Source: Ectobacillus antri | Lineage (GTDB): Bacteria; Bacillota; Bacilli; Bacillales; Bacillaceae_G | Reading direction: 5' to 3' | Length of the DNA: 64,000 nucleotides | Assembly (NCBI RefSeq): GCF_003852715.1 | Contig: NZ_RIAV01000008.1 | Location: 60,310 to 124,309 of the forward strand | In this document: in pieces, positions 1 through 8,839 of the stretch | Layout: every line of letters begins with the position of its first letter | Position numbering within the stretch: position 1 is the first letter of the stretch | Notes under the pieces: model-generated | Seen by the model: only the letters and a program-made list of their open reading frames with translations | What the model was told of the DNA's origin: nothing | The model's database searches: none | Program-made: the position numbers and the translations under genes

Positions 1-69
1 GTCACACCGGAAGAGCTACGTGTCATAGATCCGCAACAATATGCAGAACGGTTTGGGAGTCATGCATGA
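1..69 (+). CDS. C-terminal end of an upstream gene (partial, cut by window edge)
   Basis: Twenty-two codons are open from the window edge to a TGA at 67-69. The stop overlaps the start of the next gene by four bases (ATGA), so the two are translationally coupled. In Gram-positive conjugative elements the gene before the cell-wall hydrolase is usually a VirB4- or VirB6-type component, but too little is visible to name it. Confidence 0.6.
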   Translation, partial: VTPEELRVIDPQQYAERFGSHA

Positions 70-1028
70 TTAAGGGTTTTATTGTTTTGAAATACTGGAA
101 AGAACTATTGGTAGGTGGGATTTTCACTTGTATGCTTGGCTTTATTTTACTGTTTGGCGGTAGCGAACTATCGGAACATAAGCCACAGACAACCAGTGTG
201 TCGGTATGGGAACCGGTGATGCGAAGTGCTGTACAAGATGCCGGACTTGAAGAACAACATGTAGCTATATTACTTGCGATTATGATACAAGAAAGCGGCG
301 GAAAATTGGCAGATATTATGCAAAGCAGTGAATCAGCCGGTTTACCTCCCGGCGCCATAACTGACCCTGAGGTGAGCATTCGGCAAGGGGTAAAGCATTG
401 GAAAAGTATGCTTGATACAGCTCAAAAGCTTGGTATTACAGACCTTGCCACTATCATACAAAGCTACAACTACGGACCGGGTTGGCTTTATTATGTGAAG
501 GAACAGGGCCGTATTGGTACGGAAGAGTTACGCAAGCATTTTTCCCTATCACATGCCACATCAGCGAGCTGTGGCTGGCGGACACCTCATTGTTATGGCG
601 ATTATACGTATGCTAAAAAGGTTATGCAATATTTGCAAGGGCCGGGAGACACATTTCAAGCAGTGATGGCAGAAGCGCTCAAATATAAAGGCTGGCCTTA
701 TAGCTGGGGAGGTGCAACACCGGATACGAGCTTTGATTGTAGCGGTCTTACAAAATGGGCCTTTGCGGCGGCTGGCATTTATTTGCCACGAACAGCACAA
801 GAGCAATTTCAATATACAAAACGTATTTCCGAACAGGAGCTTAGGCCGGGAGATTTGGTATTCTTTACTGGTACAAGCGACCATGCGTTTATCAGTCATG
901 TCGGTATTTACGTAGGCAACGGTATGATGTATAACAGCAATAGCGAGGGCGTAGAATATAGTGATTTACATAAAGCGGTTTGGCGTGAAAAAATCTACGC
1001 GTACGGAAGGGCAGGGGGAAAGCAGTGA
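66..1028 (+). CDS. CwlT-like bifunctional cell-wall hydrolase of a conjugation module
   Basis: This 320-residue protein starts with a membrane anchor (about residues 13-31). A lysozyme/transglycosylase-like domain follows (about 55-165, with an IQESGG-type motif), then an NlpC/P60 peptidase domain (about 195-315). Cys225 in FDCSGL and His278 in SHVGIYV fit the NlpC/P60 catalytic pair. The same architecture occurs in CwlT of ICEBs1 and Orf14 of Tn916, which open the peptidoglycan for the mating channel. It overlaps its neighbours on both sides by four bases (ATGA and GTGA), so it belongs to one operon. Family knowledge gives the conjugation role; the context with VirB8- and VirB6-like proteins supports it. 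Confidence 0.85.
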   Translation: MIKGFIVLKYWKELLVGGIFTCMLGFILLFGGSELSEHKPQTTSVSVWEPVMRSAVQDAGLEEQHVAILLAIMIQESGGKLADIMQSSESAGLPPGAITDPEVSIRQGVKHWKSMLDTAQKLGITDLATIIQSYNYGPGWLYYVKEQGRIGTEELRKHFSLSHATSASCGWRTPHCYGDYTYAKKVMQYLQGPGDTFQAVMAEALKYKGWPYSWGGATPDTSFDCSGLTKWAFAAAGIYLPRTAQEQFQYTKRISEQELRPGDLVFFTGTSDHAFISHVGIYVGNGMMYNSNSEGVEYSDLHKAVWREKIYAYGRAGGKQ

Positions 1029-1462
1029 GATGGCTTACATGGTTAATTTTCACTGTACCACTCATTTGTATTATATCCGCTTGGGTCTCTTATCTTTACC
1101 TAAATGAAGAGAAAGTGGCTGTAAAACAAATACCAAGTATAGAAGACACGGCTCGCTTATTCAGTGAAGCTTTGTACAATAAAGATTATAAAACGTTATC
1201 TACCTATGGAACGGAGCGAGCGGTTGCTTCTGTAACACCGCCGGGAGAAGTGAAAAAAGAGGCTAATGTACACATTCATAATATTTCTGTTTTTATCAGT
1301 AAGCAGCGAGAAGGAGCGACAAAAAGTATTGCAGTGGTGGAGCGTACGATTGAAGTAAAAGGCAAATCTATTGATACAACCCATTATTTGGAGTTATCTA
1401 TGCGCAAGGAGAAGGTGTGGCTAGTAGATGAGGTACGCATAATCGCTGATATTCCAAAGTAA
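1025..1462 (+). CDS. VirB8/TcpC-like conjugal transfer protein
   Basis: The protein has 145 residues, with one N-terminal membrane segment (about 5-26) and a soluble part that resembles the NTF2-like fold of VirB8/TcpC proteins in length and layout. The start is GTG at 1025, inside the GTGA overlap with the hydrolase gene. TcpC-type proteins sit outside the membrane and hold the transfer channel together. It is shorter than TcpC of pCW3, which has two such domains. The assignment rests mainly on its place between the hydrolase and a VirB6-like protein. Confidence 0.55.
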   Translation: MRWLTWLIFTVPLICIISAWVSYLYLNEEKVAVKQIPSIEDTARLFSEALYNKDYKTLSTYGTERAVASVTPPGEVKKEANVHIHNISVFISKQREGATKSIAVVERTIEVKGKSIDTTHYLELSMRKEKVWLVDEVRIIADIPK

Positions 1463-1486
1463 AAAGCAATTGTAAAGGGGCAGGCA

Positions 1487-2329
1487 ATGATGCTGAAAAG
1501 TCCAATTGAATATATAAAGGAACTATTACATGAATTGATGAATGATATTGCGAATGCTGCCTTTAGTTGGTTGAAAATCTATTTGTTCGCTCCGACAGAT
1601 CTATCAAAATATACGTATGTATCAGAGGCGTATGATATCATCTTTATGATTTCTGTTACACTTGGCGGTGTATTTTTCACATTCAATATGTTCAAGCTTA
1701 TCATTGAGAAGGTAGGCGGCTACAGTCAAAGAGGGGTACAAACCATTATCGTGCGTACTTTTTTAGGAGGCGTGTTAGCTGTATTGGCACCGTTTATTTT
1801 GCAAGAAGTATTGCTGCCGTTTAATAATGCAATTGTACAAATTTTTTTAGATAAAGGTGTTACGATTGATGCCTTTTCCAAATTTGTTGGCGTGCCTGGT
1901 ACTGTATCAACGGCGATTTTATTTTCGGGCTTAGCGATGGCGATTATTTTCTTACTGCTAGCTATTCAGTATATTATTCGTACGGTGGAATTACTCATTA
2001 TATTAATTATGAGCCCATTGGCAGCTTGGTCAATTGTCAATGAAGATATGAATATATGGAGCGTATGGTGGCGAGAAACCATTGCGACCATCTTTACACA
2101 AAGCTTACAAATGATGACGCTTTGGCTTGCGCTTAATACAATTGGAGATGCAGCAGATTTAAAAGATTTTATTATAGGATTTGGTTTCATGTTTTTTTGT
2201 TTAACTGGTCCCAGCTTTTTACGGAAGTTTCTATATAGCACAGGTGCCGGACAAAAAGCTGTCGGTGTGCTGGGAGGCGCCGGTAAATCAGTTTTGGTAC
2301 GATATGTAACAACCAAACTAGTGAAATAA
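1487..2329 (+). CDS. VirB6/TrbL-like polytopic conjugation membrane protein
   Basis: The 280 residues contain five to six hydrophobic segments, in two groups near residues 50-75 and 85-115 and then 150-260. The last 30 residues are basic and glycine-rich. This matches the integral channel component (VirB6/TrbL, ICEBs1 ConG, Tn916 Orf15) of Gram-positive transfer systems. The start at 1487 follows AAAGGGGCAGGCA. It is the last gene of the module visible here; no integrase, excisionase or attachment site follows, and the next gene is an ABC transporter. The module may therefore be a chromosomal remnant or the 3' end of an element. Confidence 0.65.
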   Translation: MMLKSPIEYIKELLHELMNDIANAAFSWLKIYLFAPTDLSKYTYVSEAYDIIFMISVTLGGVFFTFNMFKLIIEKVGGYSQRGVQTIIVRTFLGGVLAVLAPFILQEVLLPFNNAIVQIFLDKGVTIDAFSKFVGVPGTVSTAILFSGLAMAIIFLLLAIQYIIRTVELLIILIMSPLAAWSIVNEDMNIWSVWWRETIATIFTQSLQMMTLWLALNTIGDAADLKDFIIGFGFMFFCLTGPSFLRKFLYSTGAGQKAVGVLGGAGKSVLVRYVTTKLVK

Positions 2330-2453
2330 AAAGAGTGGCGTAAGTCATTCTTTTTTATTTTGTCTTTTTATTATAAATATTTATAAAATTATAAGGTTCA
2401 TATAGTCTTTATGCTATAATGAAGTGGTAAAATCATCCAAAGGGGAGATGTAT

Positions 2454-3146
2454 ATGCTTGAGGTACATATTCGCTCTGCTGGCTACAAGGAAGCAGAGAC
2501 AATCATTACAAATGTAGATTTCTCCGTACAAGCAGGAGAATTAGTCGCGTTAATAGGTGCAAATGGTGCTGGAAAAAGTACAACCATTAAAGGGATTTTA
2601 GGTATGCTCCCACATATGGATGGAGAAGTTACAGTGAGTAACTATGCCTATGTTCCAGAGCAGCCTGTATACTACGATTATCTTACATTATGGGAGCATA
2701 TGGAATTGCTTGCCGCTACAAAGGAATTGTCAGAGACGTGGAAGGATGAGGCATTAAAACTTTTGCATGTATTTCAAATGGAAGAAAGTCAACATGAATA
2801 CTTGGGACAGTTTTCAAAAGGCATGAAGCAAAAAGCAATGCTAATGCTTGCTTTTTTAGCAAAACCTTCTATATATATTGTGGATGAGCCATTTATCGGA
2901 CTTGATCCGACAGCGGTACGAGATTTTCTAAAGTTACTTGAAAAAGAGCGGAAAAGAGGCGCAGGCGTGTTGCTTTGTACCCATGTACTTGATACAGCAG
3001 AACGAATCTGCGAACGCTTTTTATTGGTTTCCAAAGGTACATTGCTTGCAAGTGGTGACATAACCGCAATTCAACAGGCAGCAGATAAACCGGGAGAATC
3101 CTTATTAGAATGCTTTGATAGCATTGTGAGGAGGAACTATGCGTAA
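2454..3146 (+). CDS. EcsA-like ABC transporter ATPase
   Basis: The protein has 230 residues. It shows Walker A (GANGAGKST), a signature region with FSKGMKQK, Walker B (IYIVDEP) and a switch His (LCTHVLDTAER). The YVPEQPVYYDYLT and FSKGMKQK stretches are typical of EcsA. ATG 2454 is chosen because AAAGGGGAG ends six bases upstream; ATG 2448 in the same frame abuts the site. The gene overlaps the permease gene by eight bases. Ecs transporters influence secretion, intramembrane proteolysis and competence in Bacillus; this copy could be a paralogue rather than the main ecs locus. Confidence 0.85.
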   Translation: MLEVHIRSAGYKEAETIITNVDFSVQAGELVALIGANGAGKSTTIKGILGMLPHMDGEVTVSNYAYVPEQPVYYDYLTLWEHMELLAATKELSETWKDEALKLLHVFQMEESQHEYLGQFSKGMKQKAMLMLAFLAKPSIYIVDEPFIGLDPTAVRDFLKLLEKERKRGAGVLLCTHVLDTAERICERFLLVSKGTLLASGDITAIQQAADKPGESLLECFDSIVRRNYA

Positions 3147-4338
3147 TCTGTTTTATCAGCGACTGTTATACGAGTGGAGGCAAAAATGGAAGGTGCTTCG
3201 CTCAGTGGTGGACTGGACGATTGCTTTGTATTTTGTAGTGCCAGTTCTAGTGTTTGCCGGTATCTATCATGCATCATTATGGGATCAAACACCAACATGG
3301 GTTCATACAATTCCACTTCCTATTCTATGCGTGCCCGTATTATCGCTGTTATCTCTCGGCGGTGTGCGCTCCTTTTTAGAAGCGGCGGACAGTCTATTTT
3401 TAATACAGTCGCCTCATTTGCAATCAGTAGTCAAAAAGGGGATAGGGTACACATTTTTAACAGTGGCTATTTGGATGACCGTTTTCACGTTGTATGGACT
3501 GCCATTACTGCAAAATGGCTATGAACTTAGTGTACAGCAGGTGATGGGGATATGGCTTTTTATGGTGTATATGACAATATTGCAGCGTTGTCTTCAAGAT
3601 CTTATCTACTCAGATCTATGGTGGGAACGCTTGCTTTACGGATTTGTAACACGAGTGGTCATCATTTTGTTAACAAGTGGTGGCGTATGGCTTCTCTTAC
3701 ATAAACCTGTGTTTCTTTTGTTTTATAGCATACTACTCATTATCATCTGGAGATGTTTACAGCTAAAACTGCGTTATCGCTTTGCTTTTTTAAGAGAGGT
3801 AGAGCGAGAGCAAAAAGAAGCAATGAAATGGACGTCTACTGTGATGATTGGTGGTGGACATCTGCCAAAGCCCGTCGAGACTAAAAAGCCTCGTATTTTT
3901 CCGCAATCTAAGCGGTTGTTACGAACAAGAAATAAAGAGTGGAAGATTGCTGAGTTATTCTGTAAAGAGTATGCGCGTACAGATACAAATCGCCAATTTT
4001 ATTTCATGACGATGTCGTATAGTGCACTATCTCTATGGATAACGCCTTGGTGGATTGCTTCTATTGTAATAGCGTTTGCGTCTTTTGCGTTATTTAAGCA
4101 ATCAGGAGAACAATGGAAAGTGTTTAAAGATAAGCCAATGATTCGTTTATATTGCGCTGAAGGAGAAGTTCTGCTAATGGCTGCACCACGTCTGCTTGTA
4201 TTAGTGCCGGCACTTATGTTATACATGATTGCGATTGTTGCTGTTACATATATATGGGTAGCTCTTGCGTTAGTTATTCTTCTCGTAGTCTTATGTATTC
4301 CATATGTATTTTTTGCAAGCAAACAAAAAGGGAATTGA
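3139..4338 (+). CDS. EcsB-like ABC transporter membrane protein
   Basis: The 399 residues are close to the usual EcsB length (about 408). Hydrophobic segments lie near residues 25-45, 50-70, 105-130, 175-205, 290-315 and 345-390, and a basic cytoplasmic stretch lies at about 210-270. The start overlaps the end of the ATPase gene, so the two form one transporter. A hairpin overlaps its stop codon and should end the transcript. Substrate unknown. Confidence 0.82.
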   Translation: MRNLFYQRLLYEWRQKWKVLRSVVDWTIALYFVVPVLVFAGIYHASLWDQTPTWVHTIPLPILCVPVLSLLSLGGVRSFLEAADSLFLIQSPHLQSVVKKGIGYTFLTVAIWMTVFTLYGLPLLQNGYELSVQQVMGIWLFMVYMTILQRCLQDLIYSDLWWERLLYGFVTRVVIILLTSGGVWLLLHKPVFLLFYSILLIIIWRCLQLKLRYRFAFLREVEREQKEAMKWTSTVMIGGGHLPKPVETKKPRIFPQSKRLLRTRNKEWKIAELFCKEYARTDTNRQFYFMTMSYSALSLWITPWWIASIVIAFASFALFKQSGEQWKVFKDKPMIRLYCAEGEVLLMAAPRLLVLVPALMLYMIAIVAVTYIWVALALVILLVVLCIPYVFFASKQKGN

Positions 4339-4355
4339 CAGCAACTCCCTTTTAA
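4326..4355 (+). terminator. Terminator of the EcsAB-like operon
   Basis: AAAAGGGA-TTG pairs with CAA-TCCCTTTT around an ACAG loop. The stem includes the stop codon of the permease gene and ends in a short T run. Confidence 0.75.
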
Positions 4356-4462
4356 TCAGTAATGCTTTCATATACGAAAAAAGCTAATACCGCAAAGCTA
4401 GTAATAAAAAATAGTGTATCAATACTCAGTATAATCACTCCTTTTACTATTAGAATACCCAT
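4352..4462 (-). CDS. Possible small membrane peptide (36 aa)
   Basis: An open frame from ATG 4462 gives 36 residues, mostly one hydrophobic segment followed by the tail YESITD. Inside it, AAAGGAG stands before an alternative in-frame CTG or GTG start, giving 25-28 residues. A promoter-like pair TTGATA-16-TAAAAT lies upstream on the same strand near 4475-4502. It resembles short toxin or regulatory membrane peptides in layout only. The stop lies in the terminator of the opposite gene. Confidence 0.3.
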   Translation of the reverse strand: MGILIVKGVIILSIDTLFFITSFAVLAFFVYESITD

Positions 4463-4582
4463 TTTTTCTAAATTTTATGATATTTTAAGTTTATATCAAA
4501 GCGAAAATTTCTTAAAGATGTAATAAACAAACAGAAGCTAAGATGATAAAATAGGTAGAAATGACTGAACTAGGGGGCGGAT

Positions 4583-5098
4583 ATGAGAATTCGAGAAGCA
4601 CTTTTACATGATGCTATGCAAATTGTAGCAATTAAACAAGAAATTATTACAACAACCTCCTTTTTTGTATCCGCGCCGGAAGAAATACCAAAAGATGTAC
4701 AACGAGAGAAACTAAGAATTGAGGAATCAAAAATAAAGGGGAATTTGATATTAGTTGCCGAAGTAAATGAAGAAGTAGTAGGATTTTTGGAATTCAAACG
4801 AAATCCGATGCAACGCCTCAATCATACGGGGTCATTCGGTATGGGGATTCAGAAGGAGCATCGCGGCGTTGGCATAGGAACAAGTATGCTTGCCTATCTT
4901 ATTGCATGGGCATTGGTACAAGAAGGATTAGAAAAAATATGCCTAGGCGTACTATCTAACAATGAACGGGCACTGCACGTATATCACAAGCTTGGTTTTC
5001 AGGAAGAAGGTCGCCAACGCAAACAAGTGCGTTTTGAAGACGGTACATATGCCGACGATATTTGGATGGCACTTCATCTTGAGAAGAGGAGGAAATAA
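4583..5098 (+). CDS. GNAT family N-acetyltransferase
   Basis: The 171-residue protein has the GNAT acetyl-CoA loop near residues 93-100 (KEHRGVGIG) and a C-terminal segment with [19 protein letters not shown], typical of RimI/SpeG-like acetyltransferases. The start follows AGGGGGCGG. Only two bases separate its stop from thyA, and the thyA ribosome binding site lies inside its last codons, so the two are cotranscribed. Substrate cannot be read from the sequence. Confidence 0.85.
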   Translation: MRIREALLHDAMQIVAIKQEIITTTSFFVSAPEEIPKDVQREKLRIEESKIKGNLILVAEVNEEVVGFLEFKRNPMQRLNHTGSFGMGIQKEHRGVGIGTSMLAYLIAWALVQEGLEKICLGVLSNNERALHVYHKLGFQEEGRQRKQVRFEDGTYADDIWMALHLEKRRK

Positions 5099-5100
5099 AC

Positions 5101-6057
5101 ATGAGTAAAAACGAACGTACATATTTAGATTTATGTGAGTATGTTTTAAAGCATGGAACGAATAAAGAAGATCGTACAGGAACGGGAACTCGCTCTTTAT
5201 TTGGATATCAAATGCGCTTTGATTTGAACGAGGGTTTTCCTTTATTAACAACGAAACGCATTCCATTTCGATTGATTGCAAGTGAACTGCTTTGGTTTAT
5301 AAAGGGTGATACAAATATCCGCTATTTACTGCAGCACAACAATAATATATGGAATGAGTGGGCTTTTAAGAGATGGGTGGAAAGCTCTGATTATACAGGT
5401 CCTGATATGACAAATTTTGGACTTCGTGCGCAGATAGATGAAGCTTTTGCTGCACAATATGAAAAGCAAATGGTGTTTTTTAAAGAGAGCATTTTAACAG
5501 ATGAAGCTTTTGCTAAAAAATATGGGGAGCTCGGAGATGTGTATGGCAAGCAATGGCGCGCTTGGACAACGTCCACTGGTGACACAATCGATCAGCTAAA
5601 AGACGTCATTGCAACAATTAAAGTCAATCCTGAATCTAGAAGACTTATTGTGTCTGCTTGGAATCCGGAAGATGTGCCAACTATGGCTCTTCCACCTTGT
5701 CATACATTGTTTCAATTTTACGTATCAGAGGGCAAGTTATCTTGTCAGCTCTATCAAAGAAGTGCAGATATTTTTCTTGGTATTCCTTTTAACATTGCTA
5801 GTTATGCTTTGCTTACACATCTGATTGCACATGAATGCGGTCTTGAAGTAGGAGAATTTATTCATACTCTTGGTGACGCGCATATTTATATCAATCACAT
5901 TGAACAGATAGAGACACAGCTGCAGCGCGAACCTAAACCTTTACCAACGTTAAAATTAAATCCGGATAAACGCTCTGTATTTGACTTTGAGATGGATGAT
6001 ATTGTAGTGGAAGGGTATGAATCGCATCCGTCTATCAAAGCACCGGTTGCAGTATAA
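5101..6057 (+). CDS. thyA: Thymidylate synthase ThyA
   Basis: ThyA methylates dUMP to dTMP with methylene-tetrahydrofolate, giving dihydrofolate that DfrA recycles. The protein has 318 residues, the longer form with an insertion around residues 90-145 compared with the 264-residue E. coli enzyme. The N-terminal [13 protein letters not shown] motif, the nucleophile Cys200 in PPCHTLFQF, and the folate-binding block [12 protein letters not shown] are all present. AGGAGG stands ten bases before the ATG. In related genomes dfrA follows directly; here about 1.3 kb intervenes, holding a decayed regulator and a reductase. Confidence 0.97.
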   Translation: MSKNERTYLDLCEYVLKHGTNKEDRTGTGTRSLFGYQMRFDLNEGFPLLTTKRIPFRLIASELLWFIKGDTNIRYLLQHNNNIWNEWAFKRWVESSDYTGPDMTNFGLRAQIDEAFAAQYEKQMVFFKESILTDEAFAKKYGELGDVYGKQWRAWTTSTGDTIDQLKDVIATIKVNPESRRLIVSAWNPEDVPTMALPPCHTLFQFYVSEGKLSCQLYQRSADIFLGIPFNIASYALLTHLIAHECGLEVGEFIHTLGDAHIYINHIEQIETQLQREPKPLPTLKLNPDKRSVFDFEMDDIVVEGYESHPSIKAPVAV

Positions 6058-6212
6058 AGGTTTATGGAGCTCTACAATCCTTCTTGGCTAGGAACTTGCT
6101 CTATAATGCGGTAGGTATATCTGGCGCAAAAGCCATTATTATTTAGATAGCGCTAAGAAAAGCAAATAAATAATGTCAGCAAATAGGCTGAAACGCGCCA
6201 AGTACTGACTTT

Positions 6213-6250
6213 TAAATAAAGCGCACAGATTTTATCTGTGCGTTTTATTT
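6213..6250. terminator. Bidirectional terminator after thyA
   Basis: CGCACAGAT pairs with ATCTGTGCG around a TTT loop, flanked by AAATAAA and TTTTATTT, so it can act on both strands. The 155 bases before it (6058-6212) hold only weak inverted repeats and no gene I recognise. Confidence 0.8.
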
Positions 6251-6624
6251 GTTTTCATTTTGGTACAGCTTCAATATACTTTGTGCCTTTTCACATATAT
6301 AAGATACCATTTCAGCAGGCTCTTCCACTATAGCATCGCTACCTAGTGAAAAAAAGAAGTCCCCTGTAAAACGGACTTCACTTGTTTCAATCATCATCTC
6401 CATATACCCTGCTTCGTTATCTGATGCTACATATTGCTCAAGCCAGGGATTGGTTAGACATTGCCGAATACCTTCTCTTGTAAGGTGCACTTTAAGTTTT
6501 ATCGGTTCTTTTGTTTCTTAATTCGATAGCCATTCTCTGAGTGTCATATAAGTTCTTGGGTCTTCCTCTATGATCTCTATATCAAAAATTCGATCTATAC
6601 GAAATAACGAAATGTTGTCTTAAG
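6245..6624 (-). pseudogene. Decayed WYL-domain transcriptional regulator
   Basis: The minus strand encodes the C-terminal part of a YafY/DeoR-like WYL regulator. The upstream part reads ISLFRIDRIFDIEIIEED, then TYMTLREWLSN, then a TAA in frame at about 6519-6521. After the stop the frame continues with ETKEPIKLKVHLTREGIRQCL to the end at 6245. The N-terminal HTH part is absent. The 81-residue open frame after the stop is therefore a fragment, not a gene. Such regulators often sit beside and repress a small enzyme gene, which fits the divergent reductase at 6783. Confidence 0.75.
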
Positions 6625-6744
6625 TAATACAGTTCTGTTAGTACCTATAGTTTTACACTTCTTAAGTTTTGAGAACCGCTACACATGGTACGTTCTCACC
6701 CTTCAAAAAATGTTTTTAGGATTGTGTTTTGTAGTAATTAGATC

Positions 6745-6759
6745 GTAAGATTATCTTAC
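6745..6759. promoter_or_regulatory. Palindrome upstream of the RibD-like reductase
   Basis: GTAAGAT-T-ATCTTAC is a perfect 7-base dyad just upstream of the ribosome binding site of the gene at 6783. It could be an operator, possibly for the now decayed WYL regulator next door; that link is inference. Confidence 0.4.
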
Positions 6760-6782
6760 CACAAGCACAAGGAGGAATTGTA

Positions 6783-7310
6783 ATGGAAGAGAAAAAAGTC
6801 GTATTGTATATTGCAGTTAGTGTGGATGGATATATCGCTGATGAGTTTGGTGGTATCGAATGGCTAGAAGAGGCAGCACAAAAAGGCGAAGGCGACAACG
6901 GATACAGTGTTTTTTACGAGACAGTTGATACGATTGTAATGGGAAATGCGACATATGAACAAGTCCTAGGATTTGATATTCCGTTTCCGTATGAAGGTAA
7001 ACCTTCCTATGTATTTTCACGTACGAAAACAGGCAAAGATGAACATGTCGAATTTATTAACAGTGACCCTAAAACGTTCTTAGATCGCTTACAGGGAGAT
7101 CGGCGTATTTGGTTGGTCGGAGGTGCAGGTGTGTTAAACGCTTTTATGAAATCGAACACGGTAGATGAATTACGTATTACGTATATTCCCATTTTACTTG
7201 GAAAAGGTATTCCTTTATTTCATGGCGGCTATGAAAAAACAAATTTACAACTTCAAAATGTGAAGACGTATAAGGAAATTGTGGAGTTACATTATAAGAT
7301 AGAGAGGTAA
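6783..7310 (+). CDS. RibD C-terminal-like / dihydrofolate reductase family protein (YyaP-like)
   Basis: The 175 residues have the fold signature of the RibD C-terminal reductase family. They begin VVLYIAVSVDGYIAD, contain MGNATYEQVLGF, and have the nucleotide-binding WLVGGAGVLNAF and the late ITYIPILLGKGIPLF. Members reduce pyrimidine or pterin-like substrates with NADPH; the substrate here is unknown. AAGGAGG lies eight bases before the ATG. It stands between thyA and dfrA, so its link to folate metabolism may be positional only. It was probably gained together with the decayed regulator upstream. Confidence 0.85.
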   Translation: MEEKKVVLYIAVSVDGYIADEFGGIEWLEEAAQKGEGDNGYSVFYETVDTIVMGNATYEQVLGFDIPFPYEGKPSYVFSRTKTGKDEHVEFINSDPKTFLDRLQGDRRIWLVGGAGVLNAFMKSNTVDELRITYIPILLGKGIPLFHGGYEKTNLQLQNVKTYKEIVELHYKIER

Positions 7311-7354
7311 ACAAAGGTCCTCTTATGCTACAATGTAGAAAAGGGGGGGTGTAT

Positions 7355-7852
7355 ATGATTTCACTCATTGCAGCGATGGATCGCAATCGCTTAATTGGAA
7401 CAAATAATGAACTGCCATGGCGATTGCCTGCGGATTTGGCTTATTTTAAACGTGTTACAATGGGACATCCCGTTATTATGGGACGTAAAACATATGAATC
7501 AATAGGTAGACCATTACCAGGGCGGGAAAATATAATTGTAACTCGTAACCCTGCATACAAAGCGGAAGGATGTGTTGTTGTGCATTCTTTAGACGAATTG
7601 CTGACGCGGTTTGCTTCTTCTGATAAAGAGGCCTTTGTTATCGGCGGAGCTGAACTTTATAAAGAGGCATTGTCTGTAGGAAACCGTCTATATATTACAC
7701 ATATTGAAGATGAATTCTCAGGAGACGCTTGGTTTCCTTGTATTGACGATTGGCAAGAAATATCTCGAGAGCCCGGAATACGTGACGAAAAAAATCCACA
7801 TGCATATTATTTTTCGATTTATGAAAAAAAGAACCAAATTATTGGTTCTTAG
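7355..7852 (+). CDS. dfrA: Dihydrofolate reductase
   Basis: DfrA reduces dihydrofolate, the by-product of ThyA, to tetrahydrofolate. The 165-residue length is normal. The N-terminal ISLIAAMDRNRLIG, the NELPWRLPADLAYFK substrate loop, VIMGRKTYESIGRPLPGR and VIGGAELY are all DHFR hallmarks. ATG 7355 is used because AAGGGGGGG ends five bases upstream; an in-frame ATG at 7325 lies in an extended -10 box (TGCTACAAT), which is probably the promoter. Confidence 0.95.
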   Translation: MISLIAAMDRNRLIGTNNELPWRLPADLAYFKRVTMGHPVIMGRKTYESIGRPLPGRENIIVTRNPAYKAEGCVVVHSLDELLTRFASSDKEAFVIGGAELYKEALSVGNRLYITHIEDEFSGDAWFPCIDDWQEISREPGIRDEKNPHAYYFSIYEKKNQIIGS

Positions 7853-7908
7853 GCTGATGACTTTGGCATCAGCCTGACACGTAGCATTATGCTGCGTGTG
7901 TTTTTTAT
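7832..7908 (+). terminator. Triple hairpin after dfrA
   Basis: Three stems follow one another: AAGAACCAA/TTGGTTCTT over the stop codon, GGCTGATG/CATCAGCC, and ACACG-AGCA/TGCT-CGTGT followed by six T. Only the last looks like a true intrinsic terminator. Confidence 0.7.
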
Positions 7909-7963
7909 TCGAAAAGATTAGCAAATCTTTTCATAAGCAAAGTATAGACTGCAAATAGAACAC

Positions 7964-8611
7964 TTAAGGTCCTTCTTTAATAATACGTACTTCAATTGTT
8001 CGTACGCCCCATTGGCGCACCTTGTTTTTATCATGTATGAATACATCGATTTTGTTTCCTTTAATCGCACTGCCCGTATCCAGTGCTTTCGCATATCCAT
8101 AGCCCTCAATCCAAACAGTGCTTCCAAGCGGAATAACCCTTGGGTCTACCGCAATTACTTTTGCGGTGGGATTGTCTGTTAAACTGAATCCAGTTTTGGT
8201 TAAGACTTTTCCGTTGTAAGTACCGCCGTTTTCAGCAGGATCTGCTGAATAGGCAGTTGCTCTTACTTGAATTGTGCGAGCCGCTGCCACTTCATCATTG
8301 CTTCGTGAAGGAACTGCAGCACCTGCTTCGGTCATCTTTTGTTCAGTTTCCTGCAATTTTTGTTGCGTTTGCTGTAACAGTGCATCCTTCTGCTGCACTG
8401 TTCTTTGCATTTGTTGTGTTTGTTGCTCCAGTTCTTTCACTTTCGTTTGGAGTGCTTCGTTCTTTGTTTGCATGTCTGTTTGCACTTCTTGGTGCTGCTG
8501 CTTTGCTTTCTGATATTGATTATGAACGCTTACTGTTGTTCCTCCGAACCCCGCTGCCACTAGAAGCGGTGGGATCATCTGAATCGACATAAATCGTTTT
8601 ACAATACGCAA
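7964..8611 (-). CDS. 3D-domain cell-wall protein with coiled coil
   Basis: The 215 residues start with a membrane anchor or signal segment (about 8-28). A long Gln-rich coiled coil (about 30-95) follows, then a C-terminal 3D domain (about 115-212) with RATAYSADP, VIAVDPRVIPLGS and DTGSAIKGNKIDVF. The three aspartates give the domain its name and form the MltA-like active site. Related Bacillus proteins (YocH, YuiC, YabE) are lytic transglycosylases or germination and resuscitation factors. The start is TTG at 8611, with AAAGGTGAT upstream. Confidence 0.85.
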   Translation of the reverse strand: MRIVKRFMSIQMIPPLLVAAGFGGTTVSVHNQYQKAKQQHQEVQTDMQTKNEALQTKVKELEQQTQQMQRTVQQKDALLQQTQQKLQETEQKMTEAGAAVPSRSNDEVAAARTIQVRATAYSADPAENGGTYNGKVLTKTGFSLTDNPTAKVIAVDPRVIPLGSTVWIEGYGYAKALDTGSAIKGNKIDVFIHDKNKVRQWGVRTIEVRIIKEGP

Positions 8612-8839
8612 TTAGCATCACCTTTTATTTAAATTTACGGGCTTTAACGTATTCTAATGATATTCGCTGTAACATAAAGGAACAAGTGAAGTCACCAAAC
8701 TGTTATGTTGTTGTTAGTAAAGATACATAACTGTAATACAACAAAAGATTCTGAGTGTGAAGAAAGATGTAAATTGTCGGAAAATAGTGTCGCAAAAACA
8801 ATTTGTTATATATGTGTAATAAAAATTAAAAGAAGATTG

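Noticed and set aside
8257..8592. Plus-strand frames opposite the 3D-domain gene
   Set aside because: They are Cys/Phe/Leu-rich shadows of the Gln-rich coiled coil on the minus strand.
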